Of a stretch of DNA of 64,000 bases, positions 53,927 through 62,966 are shown piece by piece. Origin of the DNA: Spirochaetales bacterium Spiro_09 (GTDB lineage Bacteria > Spirochaetota > Spirochaetia > Treponematales > Treponemataceae); NCBI GenBank assembly GCA_001604385.1, contig LVBK01000018.1, positions 124,001 through 188,000 of the forward strand. Reading direction: 5' to 3'. Positions within the stretch are counted from its first letter, which is position 1, and every line of letters starts with the position of its first letter. The notes below the pieces were generated by a model. The model was given only the letters and a program-made list of their open reading frames with translations, did not search any database and had not been told where the DNA came from. The position numbers and the translations under genes were made by a program.

Positions 53927-55092
53927 GTGACTTTATTTTATTCGTTGATGACGAGGAAAAGATTTTATTATCCCTGGAAAGGGAGCTCGAAGAATGGATT
54001 GAAGAGAGAAATCTGCAATTCAAAAGTGCCGAAGGCGTGAATGCCGCGCTGGAGATCCTGGAAACAGAGGCAGATCGCTGCCAGGCAATTGTATCCGACC
54101 TGAAAATGCCGAACAGGAAAGGATCGGAACTGCTCCTCGAAGTTGCCAGGAAGTGGCCACACATTGGAACGATATTATTGACCGGGTTTTCCGATATGGA
54201 TGAAATAAAAGACTGTATTCGGGCCGGGATATTGTCTTTTCTGCAAAAACCCTGGAACAGAGAAATTCTTCGTGCGGAATTGAGCCGGGTTATCGAGCTG
54301 ACGCGACTGAGAAAAGAGCACAGCGAGTATTTTTTACGGCTTCAGAATGATTTCGAATGGACAAGGAAACTGCATAAGGAATTACTTTTAAATAACACAC
54401 TCCCTGAAAATCCGGGTACCCTGGACATCGGGACCAAACCGGCTGCAGGATCTCTTGATTGCGGTGGAGACCTGATACTATCGCTTTTCGCACCGGATGG
54501 CTCGCTGTATCTGTGTTTCGGCTCCCTTGCGGTAACCGGAGTGAAAGGAACCTATCTTGGCCTAAAGATCCGCGAGGCCATATTCTTGCTGGCCAAAGAA
54601 CTTCCTGAAGGCAGCGAACCCGACATATTTTTGTCCCGCGTAAATTCCTACATATACCGCAACCTTCCCGAACTTCCGGAAAACTCGCTCTCCCTCAGTG
54701 TATTTCGGTTTACCGCACACGCTGATTTTTTTTCCTGCTCACATTCCGGGGGCGAGCACTTCGCCGTTACCGACGCTTCACGCCTTGCAATTTACAGTCT
54801 TCCCTCCCCATCTATCGGCATTCAGGACGATCTTCCGTTCATCCTCAAACGCTATGCGTTCAGAAAGACCTCTACCCTGATTTTGTTTTCACGGTTATTG
54901 CTCAAATCGCCGCTCACTGCAGAGGCCTGTACAGCATCGTTAACCGAATTCGCAGAACGGCAGGAGAGCGCACAGGAGTTGACAAACCGTATCACGGAAG
55001 GCAGGCAGCTTCCCTTTGACGCAACCGTTGTCCTCTATCGCCTGGCCGAAACTGCATCCGATAATTCACCGACTATAGCGAAACACGCATAA
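53923..55092 (+). CDS. Response regulator with SpoIIE-like, degenerate phosphatase output domain
   Basis: This 389-residue protein has a receiver domain (FILFVDDEEKILL, phospho-acceptor Asp59 in AIVSDLKMPN, Lys109 in FLQKPW), a helical linker and a C-terminal PP2C/SpoIIE-type domain. LDCGGDLILSLFAPDGSLYLC resembles the GGD metal site (181-183). The next motif, usually DVSGKG, reads SLAVTGVKG (201-209) and lacks its aspartate; the NAGH site reads HSGGEH. It may be a weak or inactive phosphatase acting by binding, for example on an anti-sigma antagonist type partner. Translation is coupled to the kinase. There is no DNA-binding domain. Confidence 0.82.
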   Translation: MSDFILFVDDEEKILLSLERELEEWIEERNLQFKSAEGVNAALEILETEADRCQAIVSDLKMPNRKGSELLLEVARKWPHIGTILLTGFSDMDEIKDCIRAGILSFLQKPWNREILRAELSRVIELTRLRKEHSEYFLRLQNDFEWTRKLHKELLLNNTLPENPGTLDIGTKPAAGSLDCGGDLILSLFAPDGSLYLCFGSLAVTGVKGTYLGLKIREAIFLLAKELPEGSEPDIFLSRVNSYIYRNLPELPENSLSLSVFRFTAHADFFSCSHSGGEHFAVTDASRLAIYSLPSPSIGIQDDLPFILKRYAFRKTSTLILFSRLLLKSPLTAEACTASLTEFAERQESAQELTNRITEGRQLPFDATVVLYRLAETASDNSPTIAKHA

Positions 55093-55125
55093 AAAAACCG
55101 TCCGGGTATATTGCCCCGGACGGTT
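55091..55125. terminator. Bidirectional terminator between convergent genes
   Basis: A perfect 11-pair stem (AACCGTCCGGG, 55096-55106, with 55115-55125) has an eight-base loop. It is preceded by seven As on the plus strand, which give a long U-tract for the minus-strand GH10 transcript. The other side offers only TTAAG, so termination of the response-regulator message should be weaker. Confidence 0.82.
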
Positions 55126-55186
55126 AAGTCAGACGAACCTTATTCCGCCCTGATCAAAAACCAGGGCAGGAATCGTTATGGTCGAC

Positions 55187-57859
55187 TCAGTCAATAAGCA
55201 TCATGACACCAAGAACACTCATGTCCTGGTAGCCCATATTGTTGTCGCTTACCCAGTTGCGGATACCCGAGCGGGTACCGGATGCATCGGCCTCGTTCAC
55301 CTGGGCGTCAAAACCGATGAGGGCTTTGGCGGCAGGCTTGAGGTGGGTAAAGGGAACGGCCACTTCCACAACATAGCCGCCGGGGAAGATTCGGGAGCGT
55401 GAACGGAAGAGTTCTTCGCTTCCGCCATTGAATGAAGCCTTGTTTCGGAAACTGACACGGTACTGGGCATCATCTTCTTCGTAAGTCTTCGTTTTACCGT
55501 TATTCTGGTCAATGAAGACTTCGATTGAATCCTGTTCCCAGGGATCGCGGGCATTATCGTTCAAGAGGGCATCCTGTACTTCAAACAGAACATACAGGTA
55601 TTCATCATCCCACAGGGCACGGAAGGTAGATCCGTCGAGCGTATAACCTTGCGTCTTCACATTGAGCGGAATCTTTTCTGCGGTGTCCCACAGTTTTTCG
55701 ATCTGTCCGTCGATGCGGGGTGTTCCCCTCTTGGCATAGGTTACCGGAGGCAGAATCTTGAAGGTGACTGTACCATAATTTTCGGTAACCTTGTCCTGTG
55801 TGTGATCAAGATCGTTCCAGCTGTAGAAATTCTTGCCATCGGTTACGCGAAGATCGAAACCGATTTTTGAGGCAACACGACCGGCAAACGGAATATCGAC
55901 AAGCGCGGTCCAGGTTTCACCGGTATCGGCCACGGCCTTGGAACGGGGAACCTTGATTACCTTGACGTTCGGTCCGACCTTGGCTTCCTTGAGGTTCTTC
56001 GGCTCGATGAAGATGGTAACTTCGTCAGAAGCATCCTTGGTTTTGTCGACTACGTTGACCAGAGCCTGGATGGTTGTGTCAGTCCAGACAAGTTTGTATG
56101 TGCCATACACCTTTCCTGCCCGGTCTTCAATAGTGCGGGCAGTAACAAAGTCCCACTTTGTATCATCGGGAGTTTTAATCAGCTCTTTGGTAGAGATAAC
56201 TTCACCCTGCTTGATGCCAATGGGAAGCTTGCTCGGATCTACGATTGCCCAATAAGCCGGTTTGGCACGTAAATCTTTACCGAAGAGCAACGGATAGTTT
56301 GTGCGGCCGGCAACAGGGAAGTTGTCAAGCCAGGTACCCATGTCTGCAAGACCCCACAGGACAACCATCTGAAGATTGCCTGCATCGGCTTCTTCCTGGA
56401 ACATCTGGAACAGGGCGCGATACTTTCCTGCCTGATCGAGAAGAACCTCGCGGGTTGCTTCTTTCTTGGCTTCATTACCGCTTGCGTAGACCGACATATC
56501 CAGCTCGGTGATCTGTACCTTCACGCCGAGTTCGGCAAAACGGCGAATAGCGGTACGCATATCGCTGACAGTCGGATGACCAATGCTGATGTGGGCCTGA
56601 AGACCGACACCATGAACGGGTACACCCTGTTCAAGCAGACGCTTAACCAGATTGTACAAACCGTCCTGCTTGGCTCCGGAGAACTCGATACTGTAATCGT
56701 TGATAAACAACAGCGCATTCGGGTCGGCTTCATGTGCCCACTTGAATGCGTTGGCGATATATTCCTCGCTTCCTGCAATTTGCAGATAGCGTGAATTCCG
56801 CAAGGCGCCGTCCTCGCCGATAACCTCATTAACTACGTCCCAGCTGTGAATCTTTCCCTTATAGCGGCTGACGATAGTCTTGATATGCTTTTCAAGGCGG
56901 GCATACAGAACTTCCTTGCTTGCGATTTTGGTCGGATCGGCCGGATCGCGGGTCAGCCATGCAGGATACTGGTTATGCCACAGAAGGGTGTGTCCGCGGG
57001 CAAGTTTCTTGTTTTTTGCGGCATAGTTAACCAGGGCATCGGCCTTGTCGAAGACAAACTTGCCTTCTTCGGGCTGCATATAGGCCTGCTTCATGTCATT
57101 TTCATGAACATATACATTGAAATGACGAAGGAGACCATGTTTTTCTCCGCGGGGATTGATATCGTCGACATTGATCGCGGCACCAATTGGCAGATTCTTG
57201 AAGAAGGTATGGAATTCGGGAATATCCTTCTCTACCATAGGGGGAGCTGCCGGAGGAATCCGGGTAATCTCGAGGCGGTCAATATAGAATGAAAGAAGAT
57301 CGTTCGGAGTTGCCGCATCGTCGTTCTTGTACGGGGTTTCAATATAAAAACTGAGCGGGCTGGGTTCCTTGGAAACTGGCACCGAATAGTTGGTTACGAT
57401 GTTACCCCAGTCACCCTTGGCAATACGGTCACTGCCTATTGTGGCGTAGGTTGCATCGATGCCGTCAACGATTCGCTGCATGCTCAGGTTGAAACTCTGG
57501 GTTTCAGGGCCTTCCTGGAACATAACCCAAACAGAAATTTTATACGATTCACCGGGAAGCATGACCTCGCTGACATCAACAATGGGTCCGTTCCAGGTAG
57601 ACTTTCGTCCGCTTACGAACAGGGACTTGGTTCCTGACAGGGCAGCTTTATCCGAAACCTCCACGGTCTCGCGTCCCCGGGCGCCCCATCCGCCAACACC
57701 GGCTTCAAAATCATCCAGCAGAACAACTTTCTCTGTCAGATCAATTTCCGGCGCTTTTTCTTTCTTGCCTCCCGCCCACAAGGAACTTGTGGCTGCGAGC
57801 AGCATGAAAACACACAGTAAAGCAACAGACCGCACATGACGGCTTGCGTTTGTTTTCAT
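55187..57859 (-). CDS. Secreted multidomain GH10 xylanase (CBM-GH10-CBM9-CBM9)
   Basis: This 890-residue exported enzyme has a signal peptide (VALLCVFMLLAATSSLWAGG). An N-terminal CBM22-like module (LDDFEAGVGGWGARGRETVE) is followed by the GH10 barrel of about residues 215-540, with acid/base Glu in HSWDVVNEV and nucleophile in VQITELDMS. Two C-terminal CBM9-type modules follow; the second contains GTPRIDGQIEKLWDTAEKIP and FRALWDDEYLYVLFEVQD. RGHTLLWHNQYPAW is intact. It should attack insoluble xylan outside the cell. AGGAGG precedes the ATG. It is a single gene, divergent from the LacI-like kinase that may control it. Confidence 0.96.
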   Translation of the reverse strand: MKTNASRHVRSVALLCVFMLLAATSSLWAGGKKEKAPEIDLTEKVVLLDDFEAGVGGWGARGRETVEVSDKAALSGTKSLFVSGRKSTWNGPIVDVSEVMLPGESYKISVWVMFQEGPETQSFNLSMQRIVDGIDATYATIGSDRIAKGDWGNIVTNYSVPVSKEPSPLSFYIETPYKNDDAATPNDLLSFYIDRLEITRIPPAAPPMVEKDIPEFHTFFKNLPIGAAINVDDINPRGEKHGLLRHFNVYVHENDMKQAYMQPEEGKFVFDKADALVNYAAKNKKLARGHTLLWHNQYPAWLTRDPADPTKIASKEVLYARLEKHIKTIVSRYKGKIHSWDVVNEVIGEDGALRNSRYLQIAGSEEYIANAFKWAHEADPNALLFINDYSIEFSGAKQDGLYNLVKRLLEQGVPVHGVGLQAHISIGHPTVSDMRTAIRRFAELGVKVQITELDMSVYASGNEAKKEATREVLLDQAGKYRALFQMFQEEADAGNLQMVVLWGLADMGTWLDNFPVAGRTNYPLLFGKDLRAKPAYWAIVDPSKLPIGIKQGEVISTKELIKTPDDTKWDFVTARTIEDRAGKVYGTYKLVWTDTTIQALVNVVDKTKDASDEVTIFIEPKNLKEAKVGPNVKVIKVPRSKAVADTGETWTALVDIPFAGRVASKIGFDLRVTDGKNFYSWNDLDHTQDKVTENYGTVTFKILPPVTYAKRGTPRIDGQIEKLWDTAEKIPLNVKTQGYTLDGSTFRALWDDEYLYVLFEVQDALLNDNARDPWEQDSIEVFIDQNNGKTKTYEEDDAQYRVSFRNKASFNGGSEELFRSRSRIFPGGYVVEVAVPFTHLKPAAKALIGFDAQVNEADASGTRSGIRNWVSDNNMGYQDMSVLGVMMLID

Positions 57860-57948
57860 GTAATCCTCCTACGATAAACTATGGTATACTTGCCAAATAT
57901 CATATTGTATAGGTCGTACATTCGAATCAGATATAGGGGATTTAACTG

Positions 57949-60129
57949 ATGGGACTGCGTAAACGCATCGCGCTCTACCTGAACAACCTTGACGAGGAAT
58001 ACCAGATATCGGTCTACAAGGGAATCCGGGATGAAGCCAGGAGCCTGAATATAGACCTTGTCTGCATACAGGGCGAGACGCTCAACCAATTTATGGCAGG
58101 GACGCCAAGCCCCTTTCCCTCCCGTCATTTTATGAACATGGACGGGGTTCTCCTGTTGTCATCAGTTATAGTTGACCGCGCAGGCCAGATTTTCTTGCCG
58201 AACATCCGTGACCATTTTCACAATATTCCCTGTGTCTCCATCGGTTCCCGGTTATTCGACTTTCCCTCCATAATCATCAAATCGCGGGTTTCGATGGAAC
58301 AGTTGATGCACCACCTGATTATCGATCACGGGTACCGCAAATTCCTGTATATCGGCGGACCGGCAAACCACCGGGACAATATGGTTCGCGAACACGTGTT
58401 CCGCCGTTCAATCCACACCTATCAGCCAAAATTCCCTTCATTGCACGGCGATGTCGCGAATGGCGGCTTCAATGACGCCTCGGGGGCGTCCATTATTCAC
58501 GAGTACATGATGAAACATCCTGACGAGCCCCTGGATGCAGTGGTTGCCGCCAATGACAACATGGCTCTTGGAGCCCTCTATGAATTGAAGGACTGCACCG
58601 ATCCCCGCTGGAAACAGTGCGCGGTTACCGGCTTCGATGACATTCCGCAGGCACGGCTCGAGGTTCCCGCCTTGACAACCGTCAGGCAACCGCTTTCCAG
58701 CCTGGGAAGACAAGCCCTCCAGGCCCTCCTTGATGTCCTTGATGGCAGCCGGGTTTCAGGCGTCATCCACACCGACTCGGAGTTTGTCGTACGTAATTCC
58801 TGCGGATGCGGAAGCGAATGGGACCTGGAAAAGGAAGCAGAAACGAGAACACAGCTTAAAAGCAGGCTGGAAGCCATCCAGTACAAGGCAGCAAAATCCG
58901 AACAATATTTGCGGAATATAAGCTTCTTCGGCCAACACCTCATCACCATCCATACCATCGAGGACATGCTTGCAACACTTCCCGACTATCTGACCAGTCT
59001 CGAGGTATACACCTTTCATTTAATAGCCTTTCCGCGACAGGAACCGGTATTCCCCTCCGAGGGAGTCCTACTTTACCAGCGCGTCAACGGAACAGATTCC
59101 TTTTGGCCGGATATGAATAATGTTGTCGTATTGAAAGATTATTTCGCCTCCCTCGATTCGGGTGAAAGCGAGCGCAGCAACGAACGCATGCTCTACCATC
59201 TGCGTTCCGGAAAGGACTTTCTTGGCCTTATCTATTATTACGCGGAAGACTTTGCCCAGCCGCTTATCTGCAGCTCGGCGGCCTTTTTGAGCAATACGCT
59301 CAAGCGGTTGCGAATTCTGGAAGAAGAAAAAGAGAGATCCCGGCATCTCGAGAAGGAAGTAGAACACCGCACACGGGATCTGGTTGACACAAACAAAAAG
59401 CTCAAGCACGAGGCACGCAGGCGAATCGAAGTAGAGGCAGAGGTATTGCGTATCAGCGAGCTTGAACGGCTGCGGTTCAGTCTGGATTTGCATGATGATA
59501 TTTGTCAGCGCCTTGCCGGAATTTCCATGTACTGCAAGAGCCTGGCAACGGTTCCGGTAAACGGCGAAACTATCGGCGAAATTGCTACAATGATCGATGA
59601 AACACTGCATTTGACCCGCCAGTATGCCCATGACTCGTTTCCGATGGAGCTGGATACCCTGGGCTTGCAGGATGCACTGCAAAGTCTTTGTCATGATGTC
59701 GAAAAAAACGCCGCCTGCATTTGTAATTATTCCTGGCAGGTGAGCGGTCCCTCCCCGCTTACCGGCCCCCAGGAGATCAATGTCTACCGGATTATTCAGG
59801 AAGCGCTCCAAAATGTCATTAAGCATTCAAAGGCAAGCATGGTCGATATTACCGTCATCCGGGAAAGCGATGCCTTTGTGATCAGGGTGAAGGACAATGG
59901 AGTGGGAGCGCCCCATCCCGGCGACAAACCGTATAGCTACATGGAAGATGGCGGATTACCGCAAAAGCGGAACAGACGCGAAGGCCTGGGGATGAGATCG
60001 ATGCAATACCGCGCCCATCAGCTTGGGGCGGAGTATATTTTCAAATCGACGCCGGGGAAGGGCACCCTGGTCGAGATTCGTATACCGCTCAAGGAAAATC
60101 CGGAATCCCTGCTGGGCCATATTCAATAG
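57949..60129 (+). CDS. LacI-like ligand domain fused to soluble histidine kinase
   Basis: This 726-residue protein has no signal peptide or membrane helix. Residues 1-290 form a periplasmic-binding-protein fold of the LacI/GalR type (VVAANDNMALGALYELKD, AVTGFDDIPQARLEVPALTTVRQP), without the usual DNA-binding headpiece. A middle region (about 300-470) looks like a GAF-type domain; then comes a coiled coil (SRHLEKEVEHRTRDLVDTNK). The kinase core is of the HisKA_3 class, with His515 in LDLHDDICQRLAG and an ATPase (NVYRIIQEALQNVIKHSKAS, GLGMRSMQYRAHQLGA). It probably senses a cytoplasmic sugar and signals to a NarL-type regulator. It diverges from the GH10 gene. Confidence 0.93.
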   Translation: MGLRKRIALYLNNLDEEYQISVYKGIRDEARSLNIDLVCIQGETLNQFMAGTPSPFPSRHFMNMDGVLLLSSVIVDRAGQIFLPNIRDHFHNIPCVSIGSRLFDFPSIIIKSRVSMEQLMHHLIIDHGYRKFLYIGGPANHRDNMVREHVFRRSIHTYQPKFPSLHGDVANGGFNDASGASIIHEYMMKHPDEPLDAVVAANDNMALGALYELKDCTDPRWKQCAVTGFDDIPQARLEVPALTTVRQPLSSLGRQALQALLDVLDGSRVSGVIHTDSEFVVRNSCGCGSEWDLEKEAETRTQLKSRLEAIQYKAAKSEQYLRNISFFGQHLITIHTIEDMLATLPDYLTSLEVYTFHLIAFPRQEPVFPSEGVLLYQRVNGTDSFWPDMNNVVVLKDYFASLDSGESERSNERMLYHLRSGKDFLGLIYYYAEDFAQPLICSSAAFLSNTLKRLRILEEEKERSRHLEKEVEHRTRDLVDTNKKLKHEARRRIEVEAEVLRISELERLRFSLDLHDDICQRLAGISMYCKSLATVPVNGETIGEIATMIDETLHLTRQYAHDSFPMELDTLGLQDALQSLCHDVEKNAACICNYSWQVSGPSPLTGPQEINVYRIIQEALQNVIKHSKASMVDITVIRESDAFVIRVKDNGVGAPHPGDKPYSYMEDGGLPQKRNRREGLGMRSMQYRAHQLGAEYIFKSTPGKGTLVEIRIPLKENPESLLGHIQ

Positions 60130-60641
60130 AAAGAAGGGTTTGTAACATCGCACATGTAGTCAGGATGTACGAAAACTCCCTCGTGCCGGAGGAGCCAGGC
60201 CTTCACCTCGAGTCCAGCCGCATATCCGGTCAAGTTCCCGCCTTTGCCGACAACGCGATGACAGGGAATAAAAATGGGCAGCGGATTCCGGTTGTTTGCC
60301 ATTCCGACCGCACGCACGGCCAGCGGATTTCCCACCGCGTCGGCAATAGCGGAATAACTGACCGTTTTCCCCCGGGGGATTCTCCGCAGTGCCGTCCAGA
60401 CGGCACATTGGAACGGGGTCCCTTTCGGAGCAAGAGGAAGATCGAAGTCTGCGCAACTGCCCGCAAACCAGAGTTGAAGCTGCTCCTCCGCGCGCTCAAG
60501 TACCAGATAGTCCGGCAGGGATACAGCCGGAGCCACCGTACGCTCATTCCCCGTACAGCCAAACCTGGCGGAGACCAAAAAACCGCCTTCGGCAACAAGG
60601 ACAAGAGACCCGACCGGTGTATCAATACATTTGGAGAGCAT
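60123..60641 (-). CDS. ogt: Methylated-DNA-[protein]-cysteine S-methyltransferase
   Basis: This 172-residue suicide DNA repair protein transfers alkyl groups from O6-alkylguanine to the cysteine in FIPCHRVVGKGGNLTGYAAGLEVK. The DNA-binding part PFQCAVWTALRRIPRGKTVSYSAIA is complete. The symbol ogt is by family, since ada-type carboxyl domains are not distinguishable from this alone. The 3' end overlaps the LacI-like kinase gene by seven bases. The ATG at 60641 has a near-consensus promoter ending five bases upstream. Confidence 0.94.
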   Translation of the reverse strand: MLSKCIDTPVGSLVLVAEGGFLVSARFGCTGNERTVAPAVSLPDYLVLERAEEQLQLWFAGSCADFDLPLAPKGTPFQCAVWTALRRIPRGKTVSYSAIADAVGNPLAVRAVGMANNRNPLPIFIPCHRVVGKGGNLTGYAAGLEVKAWLLRHEGVFVHPDYMCDVTNPSFY

Positions 60642-60646
60642 GACAG

Positions 60647-60675
60647 ATTATACACCCAAAAAGGGGGAATGGCAA
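60647..60675 (-). promoter_or_regulatory. Near-consensus promoter of ogt, leaderless layout
   Basis: On the minus strand TTGCCA (60670-60675), a 17-base spacer and TATAAT (60647-60652) lie with only five bases to the ATG at 60641. A start at the normal distance would fall on the ATG itself, and there is no ribosome site. Confidence 0.7.
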
Positions 60676-60717
60676 AAGATCCCGGTCAGTGCGGAAAATC
60701 GTGATATACTGCAGACC

Positions 60718-61686
60718 ATGAGTACCTCAATACAACATCTTGTTGACAATATCCGATCGATCATCTGGATTGACCGGTCAAAGCTGGAATATATACTGGC
60801 CTCCCTTATCGCCGGCGGGCATGTCATGCTCGCCGATAGCCACGGTGTCGGCAAAACCTCCCTGGCGAAGGCCCTTGCGCTCTCCTTCCGTCGTACAAGT
60901 GGCGACACGAGTTCATTCAACCGTATTCAATGTACCGTCGATCTCCTTCCTCAAGATATATTGGGATACACGCGCATCGACAGCTCGAGCATGAAAATGA
61001 CTTTCATGAAGGGGCCCATTTTTACCCGCTTCTTGCTGTGCGACGAAATAAACCTCCTGCCCCCAAAGACGCAAGGCAGTTTCTTCCAGGCAATGGAAGA
61101 AGGCAAGGTTACGGTTGAAGGAACCACCTGGGACCTGCCGGAACAATTTTTTCTGATTTCCACCATGAACCTGCAGGGAGCCCACTTGTTTCCCCTTCCC
61201 CTGCCCCAGCTCGACCGGTTTATGATTCAAATATCGCTCGGGTTCCCGAACGAACAGGATGAATACGAGATAATCCGGACACACGGTCAAAGCGGAAGCT
61301 GGAACACTTTTTGCCCGGTAGCCGATGAAGCCGACATAGTCGACTGGCGTTCGCACGTTGAAACAATGCAGCTTCATCCCGACGTATTGTCCTACATCGT
61401 GGCCATTGTCCGCTCGACCCGGGAAACGGGAGAACTCGCTACGGGAGCAAGTCCCCGGAGCGGCATCAAGCTGTCCCGCCTTGCCCGGGCACTCGCGTTC
61501 GTTCGCGGGGAAGAATATGTCACTGCGGATCTGGTCAAGGAACTGGCAATTCCGACCCTTGCCCACCGGCTAGAAAGTCGTGACCCGGAACGACCGGCTG
61601 CGCGGATACTTTCGGATATTCTGGAGACGCTTCCGGTTGACGGCCACGCAAAACGGCTAAAGCGGGATAAAACGGGAACAGTATGA
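60718..61686 (+). CDS. MoxR-family AAA+ ATPase
   Basis: This protein of about 322 residues has Walker A DSHGVGKTS (a D-x-x-G variant of the usual G-x-x-G), Walker B LLCDEINLLPPKTQ, sensor 1 FFLISTMN and the lid region with GASPRSGIKLSRLARALA. MoxR ATPases act as chaperones for partner complexes carrying DUF58 and VWA proteins. The next gene encodes a DUF58 protein and overlaps by four bases. The ATG at 60718 is preferred because TGATATACT, an extended -10, ends seven bases upstream and the length matches the family. An in-frame ATG at 60640 would add 26 residues. Confidence 0.92.
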   Translation: MSTSIQHLVDNIRSIIWIDRSKLEYILASLIAGGHVMLADSHGVGKTSLAKALALSFRRTSGDTSSFNRIQCTVDLLPQDILGYTRIDSSSMKMTFMKGPIFTRFLLCDEINLLPPKTQGSFFQAMEEGKVTVEGTTWDLPEQFFLISTMNLQGAHLFPLPLPQLDRFMIQISLGFPNEQDEYEIIRTHGQSGSWNTFCPVADEADIVDWRSHVETMQLHPDVLSYIVAIVRSTRETGELATGASPRSGIKLSRLARALAFVRGEEYVTADLVKELAIPTLAHRLESRDPERPAARILSDILETLPVDGHAKRLKRDKTGTV

Positions 61687-62966
61687 AGACGCACCGGACT
61701 GGCGCCCAGTTCCTGCCCCTTACTATGGCCGGAACCCTTGTTCTGGCCCTGGCTCTTGGCATTTCCCTGTTTTCGGTCACGGGAAAAAACATCCCGGGAA
61801 TGGTGAGCGCCCTGTGTCTCGCCGCAACTGTCGGAGCAGCAATCCTCCTGACGCGCATCGACACGGACGACAGTGCAGAACAACTGCCGGCAGCCTTCGC
61901 CCTCAAGGGCAGCGCCATACAGACCGTCACGGCAGACGGCGAGCCGGTGACCCTCGTTTGTCCGCCCGCGGCCGCTGGTATTGCCCGCCGTTACCACCTG
62001 GAATTATCCGGCAGGATATCAAGCGGCGAACGTACCGTGTATCGGGTTCAGCTTGATATACGCTTACGCGGAAATCAGGAAACACTCCACGAAATATTCC
62101 TTCCCTCAAGCGGCATGCTGCATCTTGCCGGCTATCTTTCCGTTCGGGACATGTTCGGACTTGGGCGCTTCAGAAAAACACGCATTCAGTTTTCTTCACC
62201 CGTCAGACCGTATTCCGGATATCGTTTCGGGCATCTGACCAGAGAGATAAAACCCGGAAGCAGGGAGGGAGCCGCCAGGCTTTCGGGCGATATGGAACGA
62301 ATCCTGGTCAGGGATTACGCGCCGGGGGACCTTGCCCGCGATATCAACTGGAAGGCACTCGAACGGACCGGCAGCCTTCTGACCCGCATCCCGCCCGAAA
62401 GCCCCCGGGAGATCCCGCTTGTGACCATTGCGGTGGTACTGCCTCCGGCGACACTTCCGGCTGCCCTGATTCATCTCGATCACATCAGATCGCTTGCAGC
62501 CTCGTCGATAACCGACATACGCGAACAGTTCCCCGAATACGGCTGCCTTCTTATCGTCCAGAACAAAAGAATCACGATAGAAAGTACGGATGATCCGGGC
62601 CGCGCCCTCGATATGCTAGCGGAATCGGGTTTTGCACCGGGAGAACCGCTCCTTGACGGAGAGCTCGGCGCGGGAGACCGTTTGATCGGTGCCGCCGATG
62701 ATCCGGTCTTTAAAAGTACCGCTTCGCGATACGCGGGCCCGGAATGCCTTCTTCTTGCCTCCCGACTGCTTCCACCTGTGACCAGACCTCAGACCGCAGA
62801 AACAACTGTCCCGATACACCGGCTCCCTCTCGTTTCCGCTTTTCCGGTCATTATGCCCGCAGACATTCTTGCCTCGACGCTCGACACACTGCAAGGAGGG
62901 AATGCTGAACAGTCGGATCCGGAGGAAAACCGCATTTGCGTCCGACACACAGGAGTGTATCTGTGA
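61683..62966 (+). CDS. DUF58 domain protein
   Basis: This 427-residue protein has two membrane helices near its start (LTMAGTLVLALALGISLFSV, MVSALCLAATVGAAILL) and a DUF58 segment: RDYAPGDLARDINWKALERTGSLLTR. DUF58 proteins sit beside MoxR and transglutaminase-like genes in an operon linked to envelope stress and assembly; the biochemistry is not settled. The start overlaps the MoxR stop (ATGA), and the end overlaps the next gene by four bases. Confidence 0.9.
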   Translation: MKTHRTGAQFLPLTMAGTLVLALALGISLFSVTGKNIPGMVSALCLAATVGAAILLTRIDTDDSAEQLPAAFALKGSAIQTVTADGEPVTLVCPPAAAGIARRYHLELSGRISSGERTVYRVQLDIRLRGNQETLHEIFLPSSGMLHLAGYLSVRDMFGLGRFRKTRIQFSSPVRPYSGYRFGHLTREIKPGSREGAARLSGDMERILVRDYAPGDLARDINWKALERTGSLLTRIPPESPREIPLVTIAVVLPPATLPAALIHLDHIRSLAASSITDIREQFPEYGCLLIVQNKRITIESTDDPGRALDMLAESGFAPGEPLLDGELGAGDRLIGAADDPVFKSTASRYAGPECLLLASRLLPPVTRPQTAETTVPIHRLPLVSAFPVIMPADILASTLDTLQGGNAEQSDPEENRICVRHTGVYL

